A program made the position numbers and the translations under genes. The notes under the pieces are model-generated. The model was given only the letters and a program-made list of their open reading frames with translations, made no database searches and had not been told where the DNA came from. Below are positions 42,796 to 53,190 of a stretch of DNA of 64,000 bases, one piece after another (position 1 is the stretch's first letter; every line of letters begins with the position of its first letter). The DNA comes from Oopsacas minuta (taxonomy: Eukaryota; Porifera; Hexactinellida; Lyssacinosida; Leucopsacidae): assembly GCA_024704765.1 (NCBI GenBank), contig JAKMXF010000300.1:124001-188000 (forward strand), given 5' to 3'.

Positions 42796-45333
42796 ATGGC
42801 GGATATAAAGAGTGAATTAGCTGCTAAGCGTAACAAGTTAGAAGAACTGAAGAGACGAAATCAACCTGCTGGGCCTAAGAACTCTCCTTCTCGTGACACT
42901 CCTCCAATTGTCGATCCGGTTATTGACGCTAAGAAGAAGCCGAATGAAGAATTGTCACAGAAAAGGTTTGAAGTAGACAGGTTAGTTAGTATTATAATTA
43001 TAACAATGGATGATGAACTTATCATTATTATCCTTAGTCTTTTGAAGGATTTGAATCTACCTTTTGTAAAAGGAGAAGCAGATACACCCAGAACATCAAT
43101 CTCTCCTTCATCTCTCACTCACAGACACAAACCTGTGTGCTCAATAACTGTACTCAAAGGTGTTAATATACTACCAAGGGATAGTGTTAACTATGCTAAG
43201 TCTACACAGACTGAATTTACAGGAGGTTAATTGAGTTGTTTATACGAAACTTTGTAGTATATTATAGCTCTTGTTTTCGCGTGACTAGAAATTTTCACCA
43301 AATTTGTGCACCTCTAGATGCATACAAGTGAAAATGTATAATTCATACCATTATACATTTAGTTATTACTTCTATTTATTCGCACTATGGATGGATATCT
43401 TACTACTTGAGTATTCGATATTCTTAAGTTCAATAAGTTGTATTAATTTTATAGAATTGAGAGAAAATGAAGATGGTGATTCACTCCCTGCTAGTCCCAT
43501 CCGTCCTGAGACATTCAATCTAGAGGAGGGGACTAATATGGATGACGAGGGTACAGTTAAAGAGGAAGATAAACACACACATGCGTCTGGAGCACTGGTT
43601 AACTTAACGGAGGAACAGAAACAAGCTATTGTATCTTCTGAGAGTTTCTTTACGTTTTTTGACTGGTCTACTCGAGTCATGGAGCGAGCTCTAGGAGAGA
43701 ATAATAATAGAGTTGATATTTTCCGCGATTACGCGGGGAAAGATCAGCTAGATGAAGATCCAATTAAAGACAAGGTAAACCGTAAAGTATAATTTTAACA
43801 ATTTCTTTGCACGATTAATATGTTAAATATATATTGTATCCGTCTGTTAGAATATTCCGCGTTATTTATATAATAATAGGTTGCGCTTAATAGAGAATTC
43901 TTTGATGATCACTGGAGTCGTAACCGTGTAGTGACGTCAATGGATTGGTCCACAACTTATCCAGAACTTCTCCTGTCTTCCTATTTCACTAATGAGGAAG
44001 CTCCTTCTGAACCAGATGGTGTTGTTTGTCTTTGGAATTATAAATATCAGAGAGAAAGTCCTGAGTATGTGTTTCATTGGCAGAGCCCTGTTCTTACTGC
44101 TAAGTTTGCTCCTTTCCATCCTAACCTTATTATAGGTATGTATAATAGATATAATGGGAACATGAGACGCCATCCTAACACTCCTTTCATTTATTTTCAT
44201 AATTCTACTGCCTACATGTTGAAAACTTCAAATGATGTATTATAGGTGGATGCTACAGTGGTCAGATAGTAATGTGGGATACCCGTACACACAAACGTAC
44301 GCCTGTACAGAAGACTACATTCTCAACAAAAGCACATGTATATCCAGTATACTGTCTAGATGTAGTTGGATCTAAAAACGCTCACAATTTAATCTCAATA
44401 TCAAAAGATGGAAAGATTTGTTCTTGGAGCTTAGAGAATTTATCTCAGCCACAATACCACGTGGGTATAGATTCAAAGACAGGCACTCAGAAGCCACTAT
44501 ACGCTACATGTATGTCATTCCCTGTCAATGACGTCAACAGGTTCTATGTAGGTACTGATGAGAAGAATGCCTACCAGATTGTACGTCATGGAAATGATCA
44601 AGGAACTCCTGTATCATATGAAGGACATAGTGGTCCTATTTCAGGTATACATAATCTCTTAAAACTTGTTTCGATATCCATATTTATGTTAAAATACCAT
44701 ATTTACTCGGAAAAGTGGGCGTATGGATCTTAGAATATTTGAAATTATCATAATCCTAACTATTAATATACTCTAATTATTATAGGCATTGATTGTCATC
44801 GTGTCAGTTCAAGTCAGTTCGACTTCTCCTCCTTGTTTCTGACTAGCTCAGCTGATTGGAGTGTAAAGTTATGGAATGCGAGTGATGCTGATCCAAATGC
44901 TGGAGGTAAAGCAGCTCTACACACATTTGCACACAGTGTGGATTATGTATGGGGTGTACAGTGGAGCCCTGTACATCCTGCTGTGTTTGCTAGCATTGAC
45001 GGAGGAGGAAATTTGTATATGTGGAATATCAACCAAGATGTTGAGGCGAGTTTTCTAATCGGTCAATAGGACTATATCTGTTTTACCCCTATTTATCCTT
45101 GAGTATTGTAGGTTCCCTCGACTAAGGAACAAGTTGGAACTGCGTTAAATTGCTTGAGATTTCACCCGGAAGGCAGACAGATAGCTGTAGGAGATGAAGC
45201 TGGTAGAATACATGTCTACAATCTTTCTGAGTCTCATATAAATCCTAGTGCTGATGAATGGGTTAAGCTACAGAATATTCTAGAAGATTTCGAATCTAAT
45301 GATTTAGCACAGACAGAAGATAGAATCCATTGA
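42796..45333 (+). CDS. DYNC1I: Cytoplasmic dynein 1 intermediate chain (7 exons)
   Basis: Scaffold subunit linking dynein heavy chains, light chains and dynactin p150. Exons 42796-42980, 43038-43225, 43455-43774, 43880-44135, 44246-44644, 44786-45045 and 45112-45333 give 609 residues, close to the animal norm of about 610-645. The N-terminal charged coiled coil (KSELAAKRNKLEELKRR) is the p150 and NudE site. YAKSTQTEF marks the Tctex light-chain segment, and LTEEQKQAIVSSESFFTFFDWSTRVMERAL the roadblock-binding helix. The C-terminal WD40 propeller is well conserved (EPDGVVCLWN, HNLISISKDGKICSWSLE, TSSADWSVKLW). Exon 6 to exon 7 requires a GC donor (GAG|GCGAGT) for the frame and the conserved sequence to hold. 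Confidence 0.94.
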
Positions 45334-45430
45334 TATTGTGGTGAATTGAAATATATTTTCTATATAAAATTTATCATTTCGTACTTATTCATATCAGAAT
45401 GTAATTATAGTTTATTAGATACCTATGGAG

Positions 45431-45493
45431 TAGACTCCCTTAATAGGGTCACATCGGGACCAGGCCTTTTGACCCGATTAACCGGAGTAACTA
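45431..45493. repeat. Short inverted-repeat element, family D, upstream of B9D2
   Basis: TAGACTCCCTTAATAGGGTC at the left pairs imperfectly with GACCCGATTAACCGGAGTAA at the right. It ends 46 bp before the B9D2 start, so it makes up most of the gap to that gene. Confidence 0.6.
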
Positions 45494-45538
45494 ACACTAT
45501 TTATATGGTTCTGTTTTGGCCAAGTGATTAGGGTTTGT

Positions 45539-46066
45539 ATGGCAGAATTACATATAATTGGTGAAATTGTGAGTGGAGTTGGTTTCAGTTCTCCTAACTT
45601 GTTTTGTTCTTGGAAACTTTCTTACGGGAATGCGTGGAAAGAGCTGGGCGGAGATACTGAAGGACAGACGCATGTAGATATACCATCTGACTACACTACC
45701 GCGATATTCTCACATCCAATTCACGTACATTTAGCCACACGGGATGTACAAGGTTGGCCAAGGATTTTGTTCCGAGTTTACAGAGAGAGTATTTTCGGAC
45801 AATCTGAGTTATGCGGATATGGCGTTACTTATATTCCTAGTACACCAGGTATGCATGAGTTATCCTGTCATGTTTGGAAACCCGTGGGTACCCTTCTGCA
45901 TCAGGTTCTAGAGTTTTTTCTTGGTGGTAGCCCTGAGCTAGTTGATGATGACGTAATATTGTCTGGGACAAATAGACAACGTATTTGTACAACTACGAGT
46001 GGGAAGTTGAAACTGAGGATAAATGTTATTACGCGTAACTTTGATAAATTTAATGTTGATATTTGA
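45539..46066 (+). CDS. B9D2: B9 domain-containing protein 2 (ciliary transition zone)
   Basis: Component of the MKS/B9 transition-zone complex that gates the cilium. 175 residues, single exon, the length I recall for human B9D2. The start is placed at MAELHIIG, which matches the family N-terminus; an in-frame non-ATG extension was ignored. The C2-like B9 domain spans nearly the whole protein: SSPNLFCSWKL, EGQTHVDIP, SHPIHVHLATRDVQGWPR, GYGVTYIPSTPGMHEL and the final RNFDKFNVDI. Only 205 bp separate it from the dynein intermediate-chain stop. Confidence 0.95.
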   Translation: MAELHIIGEIVSGVGFSSPNLFCSWKLSYGNAWKELGGDTEGQTHVDIPSDYTTAIFSHPIHVHLATRDVQGWPRILFRVYRESIFGQSELCGYGVTYIPSTPGMHELSCHVWKPVGTLLHQVLEFFLGGSPELVDDDVILSGTNRQRICTTTSGKLKLRINVITRNFDKFNVDI

Positions 46067-46092
46067 TGTATTATCTTTACCAAAAACCAATC

Positions 46093-46125
46093 ACTTTTCT
46101 GTTTACTTTTCTGTTTACTTTTCTG
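46093..46125. repeat. 12-bp tandem repeat, about 2.8 units
   Basis: CTTTTCTGTTTA repeated directly, just after the B9D2 stop codon. Confidence 0.85.
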
Positions 46126-46806
46126 GTTAATTAATTTGGCTGAGAATTTTACTGTGTTTAACTTTTGGAGACAAAGCACTACTTTTAATTAACTTATCTG
46201 TTAATTCTGGTGTAATCGAGTCTTGAATCCTACACAGTGAACTAATGCTGTTATAACCTCTGCTGATGTATAAATACTTAAATATGCTTTGAATATCCTC
46301 GAATTTATATTTTCCGATGGACCTTTGTTGATACAAATTCAGTTATATTTGTAGTTTTGAACTTTGAGATTCGATTACTAATATCTGCAAACGCTATTCC
46401 ATCTGTTTATTACAGCTGATAATTGCTGTAACCTTTGACCTCAAATGCCACGTATTTTGATAGATAATAATGACCTCTGTCCTACAGACGTTTCTATTGT
46501 ACTCACAATAGCGTAAGTTGTATTGTAAACCATGCCATTGTAACTCATCTGTTGCTATGAGAATAATGAATACTTGATAGAGAATACGTAGTTGTGAAAT
46601 TAATATCCTTCAATTCCAATTCATTCATTAATACTAATAGAGTATTTCATTATCTTACAGTTTTATGCCTAGCAACTAAGCAGTCGTCAAATTATGTCAA
46701 TATTGTATTGGATTCTATTAATAGGCTGGTGTATTATCCTGGGCTTATTATCATTAATTTACATAGAAAGTGTGCTAATTAGAAAACCTACTCGATAGTG
46801 TACACA

Positions 46807-46814
46807 TATATAAA
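46807..46814 (+). promoter_or_regulatory. TATA box of receptor phosphatase
   Basis: TATATAAA beginning 60 bp before the ATG at 46867. Confidence 0.55.
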
Positions 46815-46866
46815 GGAATTATCAATATAGTGATAATTTGTTCTATAATTATTGTAGCTTTTAATA

Positions 46867-49800
46867 ATGGATTTATTGATTTTGAAGATTTTATTCTATT
46901 TCTCACTTACTGTATTTACTAATGTACATTCACAAGATATTTCAGTGGAAATGGCAGGCGTTTTTGTTACTTTTACTTCACCATTTCTGGTTCTAAACTC
47001 TGGTGAACCAACTCGTATAAAATGTACAAGTAATACTTCAGAATTTCCTGAATGGGTTGATCCCAATAATGCTGATATTATCTCATCAGATGTTCCCGCA
47101 ATGAATGAGAATATTTTCGCGGTTTCTAACACCACAGAAGTTTCGTCTACTCTAACATTTACTGACAATAACATATCAACAGAAATGGAGGGTGAATATG
47201 CATGTCGAATCGGTTCGACAACAATCTTCCTTCCTATATTTGTAATGATCCCTTTCTTAGATGTTACCATCGATCCAACTGATTCTTCTGTCATTGTCAC
47301 TCAAGGGAGTGGTATCATGATGCTATCTTGTTCCTCTCTAGGTTATCCCACACCCACAATTACAGTGAGTGAATCTCTCAACCTCGTGGAAACTCTCACA
47401 TCAACAACCTCACCTGTTGATATTGACATTACTACTTTATCAGCTGGTTTATATAACTTCACTTGCAGTGCTGTGAATAGTTATAAAGAATCTTCTTTAG
47501 AAATATTACTCACATTACTCCCTGTTACGGAGATAGTGCTTACCCCTGTTGAATTTCTACGTACACCATTTGACAACCAATCAATCTCAACAGTTGACAC
47601 TAACAGCCCATCATATGCCATACGTGTAGGTTCTGCTTTCAATCTATCATGTCCATTCACTGAATTCCAATACCCCAGTCCCGTAACCTGGACATATACA
47701 ACTTTAGGAGGTACAGGCAGTTCCAGTAGGGATATATCAATTCCTATTCTAACTATGGAGCATGCAGGTAACTACACATGTGGTTATCTGACGGATACCG
47801 TTACACTTGAGATAGTACCTTCTTCATATAGAGTACTAATACAAAGAAATAGCGTGGCTACGCCTGTAGCACCAACACGTATATACCAGATAACAACCAT
47901 GGATACTGTATTGTTTATCTGTATAGGTACTAGCACAGTTGATCTGTCTACAGAAGGATGGTTTTACCCGTCTGGTGGTCAGGTGACAAGCCCGTATGGT
48001 GGTTTGACAACTAACGTATCCCAAATGAGTGTAACATATGAACTGACCTTTGATCGTGCTTATATGAATCTAACTGGTAGCTACACTTGTAGAGTTAGAG
48101 GTGAAGATGGTGTGCTCAATCAGCTGACTGTTATTGTTAATATATCAGCAGTTGTCATCCCTCCAACCACAACACCAATAATAATAATAACAACCCCAAA
48201 TACAACAAATCCTAATACTATTGTTTCTACTTCTATTTCTACTGTCACAAATGACACTAATAATTCCACCACTACAGTTCTACCATCAGGTCTTACTTCC
48301 ATTCAATTGACGCTTATAACCGCTATCAGCTTGTTGTTCGTATTCATTGTGTTGATGTGCATTGTGACTTTGATTTGTTGCATCGTTGCTTGTCGCATTA
48401 CCTACATGAAATCTAATATTTCTCGGAGTAAATCTATTCAGCAAATTGAGGAATCACTTGAGCTCTCTATCTATAATCCAATAGCTAGATGCAAGTTTAG
48501 CGGATCATACCGGAAATTATCACAGGATGGTAATTTAGGGTTTGTAGAACAATTCAAGAAGTTACCTACTGATACTGGGAAGCCTTCTGAGATGGCACAG
48601 GCTGATGCAAACTCTGAGATGAATCGAGATAAACATATTGTTCCATTCGATGATTCTCGTGTCATTCTCTCTCCTGATGATTCAGGATCAGACTATATTA
48701 ACGCTAGCTTCATTAACGGAGCTTTTCTACCGAACAGATATATTGCAGCTCAAGCCCCGATGGAGGCTTTTGTAGATCATTTCTGGCGTATGATTTGGGA
48801 GCATGACGTCAAGGTTATAGTGATGTTAACTAAAATCTCAGAATGTGGAATTAAGCTCTCTTATCAATACTGGCCCACATCTAGACCAACTCAAACATAC
48901 GGTATAATCATTGTAGATATTTTAGAAGTTACCGAGTTACGTCACTGCATTATACAGACGTTTAAAATTAAGAGAATGTTTGAGGGGAAGAGTAGAGTTG
49001 TCAAGCATTTTCAATTCTTATCTTGGCCCGAGAATAATGTCCCAGACTATCCTACCTCGTTGATAACATTCACAAGGAGAATTCGAGGTTATGTGAAAAA
49101 GCAAGAAATAGAAGCTCCAATCCTGGTGCATTGTAATTTAGGGATTGGTCGTACAGGTTCTTGGATTGCTATTGATATTCTATGGGATAAATTAGAATGG
49201 GATGATACGAGTATTGACGTATATGGATGTTGTTGTTTACTTAATATGCAGCGTAAACATATGATTCAGTATATTTCACAATACGTGTTTACTCATAGGA
49301 CAATTAAAGAACTTACCGAAACGGGAAATACTGAATTTGAGATGGAAATGTTTCAACATAAGTTCCAGGAAAAAATTATGATAGTTCAAGATCATGAAAG
49401 TTTGTTAGGGAAAGAGTTTAAATTGTTAACTACTCAATACCCCAACGAACAATTCAGAACTGCTCAACTAATCGAGAATAAAAACAAGAATAGATATTCT
49501 CATTGTATTCCTATTGAAGAACATCGTGTTATTTTACCGAAGAAAAGTGGAGATATGTATTCTGACTACATTAATGCTTCCTATATTGATGGAAATGTAC
49601 GTACTTCTCAGTTCATTATAACACAGACTCCGTGTAAGGCTAATCTCGAGGATTTCTGGAGAATGGTTTTACTAACACGCTCTGAAATAATGGTGATATT
49701 CCCTTCACCTACAAAAGGGTCTTCTAGTAGGCGTGGCAGCCATTATTACCCCAATCTACGTGCAGAGACTGTAGAAGGTATATACACTATCAGTTGTCTG

Positions 49801-50220
49801 GAGGATAAAACTTGTGAAGGATTTCAATACAGAATTATTGGTGTGAAGAATACTCAAGATAATACCTATCTCAATCTACATCATTTCCAGTTCCTACGCT
49901 TGCCAAATCCTGGGATAGATATGGTAGATTCGTATCAGTCAATGCATAACATGCTACATGCCGTGAAGCAAAAATCATATGAGGTATCCAAGGGTGGACC
50001 TATTACTATGCATTGTTCATCTGGATGTGGCTGGAGTGCGGTTTTTATCGCTTTATTCGTTCTCTTTGATCATTTAGAGAAAGATTCTTGTATTGATGTA
50101 TTTCAAACAGTGAAAGCCTTGCGTTTACAACGTCCATATATGGTGGAAACACTAGAACAATATGAGTACATCCATCAAGCTGTACTCGAGAAATTCTATC
50201 CTACTCTGGCTCATGTTTGA
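46867..50220 (+). CDS. Receptor-type protein tyrosine phosphatase with Ig-like ectodomain
   Basis: 1,117 residues, single exon. Signal peptide at 1 to about 22 (LILKILFYFSLTVFTNVHS). Four or so Ig-like domains follow, with paired Cys and the Y-x-C motif (GEYACR, YNFTCSA, GNYTCGY, GSYTCRV). After a Thr-rich stalk comes a transmembrane helix at about 479-506, then tandem phosphatase domains. D1 (about 570-800) keeps the Cys-Arg loop, HCNLGIGRTG with C756, but its WPD loop reads WPE and its substrate-recognition KNRY reads MNRD. D2 (about 850-1115) keeps KNRY but has LPN for WPD, and HCSSGCGWS with C1050 and Trp where the catalytic Arg should be, so it is inactive. The architecture resembles LAR-type or sponge RPTPs; I cannot name an orthologue. 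Confidence 0.93.
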   Translation: MDLLILKILFYFSLTVFTNVHSQDISVEMAGVFVTFTSPFLVLNSGEPTRIKCTSNTSEFPEWVDPNNADIISSDVPAMNENIFAVSNTTEVSSTLTFTDNNISTEMEGEYACRIGSTTIFLPIFVMIPFLDVTIDPTDSSVIVTQGSGIMMLSCSSLGYPTPTITVSESLNLVETLTSTTSPVDIDITTLSAGLYNFTCSAVNSYKESSLEILLTLLPVTEIVLTPVEFLRTPFDNQSISTVDTNSPSYAIRVGSAFNLSCPFTEFQYPSPVTWTYTTLGGTGSSSRDISIPILTMEHAGNYTCGYLTDTVTLEIVPSSYRVLIQRNSVATPVAPTRIYQITTMDTVLFICIGTSTVDLSTEGWFYPSGGQVTSPYGGLTTNVSQMSVTYELTFDRAYMNLTGSYTCRVRGEDGVLNQLTVIVNISAVVIPPTTTPIIIITTPNTTNPNTIVSTSISTVTNDTNNSTTTVLPSGLTSIQLTLITAISLLFVFIVLMCIVTLICCIVACRITYMKSNISRSKSIQQIEESLELSIYNPIARCKFSGSYRKLSQDGNLGFVEQFKKLPTDTGKPSEMAQADANSEMNRDKHIVPFDDSRVILSPDDSGSDYINASFINGAFLPNRYIAAQAPMEAFVDHFWRMIWEHDVKVIVMLTKISECGIKLSYQYWPTSRPTQTYGIIIVDILEVTELRHCIIQTFKIKRMFEGKSRVVKHFQFLSWPENNVPDYPTSLITFTRRIRGYVKKQEIEAPILVHCNLGIGRTGSWIAIDILWDKLEWDDTSIDVYGCCCLLNMQRKHMIQYISQYVFTHRTIKELTETGNTEFEMEMFQHKFQEKIMIVQDHESLLGKEFKLLTTQYPNEQFRTAQLIENKNKNRYSHCIPIEEHRVILPKKSGDMYSDYINASYIDGNVRTSQFIITQTPCKANLEDFWRMVLLTRSEIMVIFPSPTKGSSSRRGSHYYPNLRAETVEGIYTISCLEDKTCEGFQYRIIGVKNTQDNTYLNLHHFQFLRLPNPGIDMVDSYQSMHNMLHAVKQKSYEVSKGGPITMHCSSGCGWSAVFIALFVLFDHLEKDSCIDVFQTVKALRLQRPYMVETLEQYEYIHQAVLEKFYPTLAHV

Positions 50221-50869
50221 GACAGTCCATTGATAATTCCTACTATTGCAACAAATATAATGTTTGTGGACCATGCTGATTTTGATATTTGTGTATGTGA
50301 TTTTGTCTCTACTATTGGAATTTAATCTTTTGCATTTTGTGTTTGTATATTTGATTTCTTATTATGAATTGTAATATATGAATTTCAATTTTATTTAGGA
50401 GGAACTATTAAGGGAAAATTAAAGACTGATTGTATGTGGTAGGTTTTAGACGGATGGAGTGTACACAGGTTCTCAGTTCCATCCCCCTAAACTGCATTAT
50501 AATTCTTTCCATACGCCTAGTGTCCTAGACAATACATTTTGTAGTACGATATAAGAGTCTGCAAAATTTTAGTACACCAAGAGATATATTAGCTGCAATT
50601 TATGCGTCTGTAACCGCGCCTGGATAATATCCTGACTGTGAAGTCTATATTTTACTGGCTAAAGTGTAGCCTGTAATTTCTGTATAACATACGTTTGCAG
50701 AATTCTAACTAAATAACTTGAGTTAAATTATTCCTTAGACAGCCGCTGACTCTACCTTCATACAATACACATTGTAAAATGATCATATAATAGTGGGTAT
50801 CATGCTTATTATTAGCTACGTAGTTCACTGTTGCATTTTACCTAATGTTATAGCATTTACTGGGTGGTG
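50221..50869. other. Intergenic region receptor phosphatase-VPS72
   Basis: No gene, repeat or promoter motif that I can support. Confidence 0.4.
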
Positions 50870-52174
50870 ATGTCTGGAGAAGTTTGCTCCAGTGATAATG
50901 AGAGGAGTGAGGTGCGTCGTTCTGCACGCTCCACAGCTGGTAACCGTCTAAGGGAAATGATTAGACTTGAATTGAAAAGGAAAAATAATGAACGTTATCT
51001 ACAAGATACGTTTGAAGGAATTCAAACAGGGAAAGAAGGAATGGAACTTCTAATTTCTGATAATAATTCGATTTCAGATATTGATGATGAATCTGAATAT
51101 TCCACTGAAGCATCTTCTGAGGATATTGTCGATTCAGATTTTGATGATTCAGTGAATGAAGAAGGAAGCGATTCTGGACAAGAAGTGGAATTAGAATCAC
51201 AGCCAAAACGGAAAAGAATTGGGAAACGTATTCTTACTAGGTCTACTAGTCATCCAACCAAACTAGTTACAACTACTGATAGTATAAGCGAGTTTATTGG
51301 TTCAAAGAAAAAATCAAATAAATTCAAAGAAAGATCTCAATTTCCTAGCTCAATTAGTGAAGGTTATAATCTAGAATATTCTGGTTTATTTTAACTTACA
51401 GCCAACTCCCATATATCGAAGTCTTAAATGTTACAATTTGGTTCCAAACCATCAAAGTAACATAATTATAATCGGTTTTATCAAAGGATTTATCGCAGTC
51501 CCTTGAGCTTCGATATATCGTGAGTTGAATGGTATTTCATCAATGAATTTATAGGTACAAGAAGGTCTAAACGTAACTCAACACGTCAGAGTACAGAGGA
51601 AGCTAGACAGAAACATCTGACAGAGACTAAAGATAGACATGAGCGTTTTTTGAAAAGTGCTAAAAACCGTAAAAATACTGTTAAACCTCTGAGCCAAGAG
51701 GAGCTATTGAAAGAGGCGGAGGAAACCGAAAAATTAAACACAGACTCTTTAAAATCCTACCTTGAAATGCAAATTCAAAGGAAAAAGTTCGTGTCACGGA
51801 AGAAGCATGCTATCCATGGTCCTTTTATACGTTATCTCTCTACTTCTCGAGCTCCTAATGATAGTCCACGTACACGTAAACAACATGCATTATCTGGTAG
51901 TACACATGTCGTTAACTTGATAATACACAGTCATCCAGAAGAATCTCCCTCGGTTTTTCGCACTTACAACACACGCAAGCGTAACGAAAGCCTCCGTAGT
52001 ACATGTCCTATATCAGGCCTCCCTGCTAGATATAGAGACCCATTAACTAAACTTCCTTACTATAATGCAGATGCTTTTAAATCTATTCGTGCTAAATATG
52101 CACAGGAACAGGAAGAGAGGTATTTGTCCCGCATAAATACACTGAAAGATATTTTGAATGGGAAAGACTCGTAG
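50870..52174 (+). CDS. VPS72: Vacuolar protein sorting 72 / YL1 histone chaperone (2 exons)
   Basis: YL1 is the H2A.Z-binding subunit of the SRCAP and TIP60 remodelling complexes. Exons 50870-51362 and 51555-52174 give 370 residues. The start is the ATG of MSGEV. N-terminal RSARSTAGNRL is the diagnostic YL1 motif, followed by an acidic stretch (DIVDSDFDDSVNEEGSDSG) that binds H2A.Z-H2B, then a basic linker. The YL1_C domain near the end carries CPISGLPARYRDPLTKLPYYNADAFKSIR. The intron donor (G|GTTATA) is weak but keeps frame and sense. The intron contains a family A element. Confidence 0.93.
51397..51534. repeat. MITE-like element, family A, in VPS72 intron
   Basis: TACAGCCAACTCCCATATAT at the left, ATATCGTGAGTTGAATGGTA at the right. 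The interior is inverted relative to other copies (CCCTTGAGCTTCGATATA lies near the right end). It is 138 of the 192 intron bases. Confidence 0.75.
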
Positions 52175-52303
52175 TTATATTTAGTATGTCATTATATATA
52201 TTGTCTGAATTATTCATTTCACTTGTCAACCACCACAACCTAATTGCTAACTCACTCTTTCATCTGACAAATTTTAGATACTGGTAATATTTTCAAGAAA
52301 TTC

Positions 52304-52567
52304 ATGAGCCAGGTGAATATCACTGTACTTTTCTTTGCTAAATCACGTGAACTTGTAAAGAAGGAATCCGCTCAAATATCCGTTCCAACGCCTATATCAT
52401 ACACTGAGCTAAAACAACTAATAATTCAGTTATACCCACAGCTCAATCCTATTCAGGACAGTTTCATTCTAGCATTAAATCAAGAATATATTAGGTCAGA
52501 CCAGGGATTATTAAAGTTAAATTCAACTGATACTATTGCTATTATTCCTCCTATTAGTGGTGGATAA
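52304..52567 (+). CDS. MOCS2A: Molybdopterin synthase small subunit
   Basis: Sulfur carrier of molybdopterin synthase, which converts cyclic pyranopterin (cPMP) to molybdopterin. 87 residues, single exon, ubiquitin-like beta-grasp fold typical of MoaD. It ends in the required Gly-Gly (IPPISGG), which is thiocarboxylated by MOCS3. The core pattern VNITVLFFAKSREL is the MoaD N-terminal strand. The large subunit starts five bases after the stop codon. Confidence 0.93.
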   Translation: MSQVNITVLFFAKSRELVKKESAQISVPTPISYTELKQLIIQLYPQLNPIQDSFILALNQEYIRSDQGLLKLNSTDTIAIIPPISGG

Positions 52568-52572
52568 TTATT

Positions 52573-53080
52573 ATGAGTACTTTCATCAAATTATCAAAGG
52601 AGAAGTTATCCATTGGTGATGTGTATAGTCAGGTTTGTGACCTTTGGAAATTCAAATGTTAGGAAATCTGTTAGTACGTATATTTGTTCATAGGTCCAGA
52701 GTCCAGCTTGCGGTGGTATTAGTGTGTTCTTGGGTACCACACGTGATAACTTTGAAGGTAAGTCTGTGGTTCGATTAGAATACGAAGCTTATGAAGAAAT
52801 GGCTGTTAAAGAATTGCATACAATTTGTGAGAATCTCCGTGCTAAGTGGAGTGTAGATAAAATCGCGGTTATTCACAGATTGGGCGAGGTGCCTATTGGA
52901 GAAATTGGTGTTGCTATCGCTATATCTTCTACTCACCGTAGTAACGCAATTAACGCTGTGGAATTCGCGATAGACAATCTTAAAAAGTACGTTCCCGTTT
53001 GGAAGAAGGAGTTTTATTCTGATGGGAGCTATGTTTGGAAGGAAAATTGTGAAGCACAGAAAATTACTGAATTCACTTGA
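52573..53080 (+). CDS. MOCS2B: Molybdopterin synthase large subunit (2 exons)
   Basis: MoaE-type catalytic subunit that uses the thiocarboxylate of MOCS2A. Exons 52573-52632 and 52694-53080 (61 bp intron) give 148 residues. Visible are [27 protein letters not shown], the core around [13 protein letters not shown], the conserved ISSTHR and the catalytic-site [12 protein letters not shown]. The start codon lies five bases after the MOCS2A stop, too close for a separate promoter, so both proteins are probably made from one mRNA. Confidence 0.94.
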
Positions 53081-53190
53081 AAACATTTGTATTTCTATAA
53101 TTTTCTATTATTTATTTTCAAACTTTACATTAATACTTTTCCCTAGGTTGTTAATTGCTTGTAAGTATTTATATAACTTCAATAGCTCTA

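Larger units (their letters stand above)
46067..46866. other. Intergenic region B9D2-receptor phosphatase
   Basis: Contains a three-unit tandem repeat of CTTTTCTGTTTA at 46093-46125 and a TATA box at 46807. A possible mini-exon at 46445-46512 is discussed under rejected items. No supported gene. Confidence 0.5.

Noticed and set aside
46445-46512. Possible first exon reading from an ATG to a GTAAG donor
   Set aside because: The only in-phase continuation found stops after a few residues, and no family match is evident.
48178-48200. ATA/AAT trinucleotide run in the receptor phosphatase
   Set aside because: It encodes part of the Ile/Thr-rich stalk before the membrane helix, so it is coding rather than a free microsatellite.
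53146-53185. Splice-like signals (CCTAG, GTAAGT, CAATAG) just before the vezatin-like ATG
   Set aside because: The implied intron of about 25 bases is too short to be spliced; probably chance.
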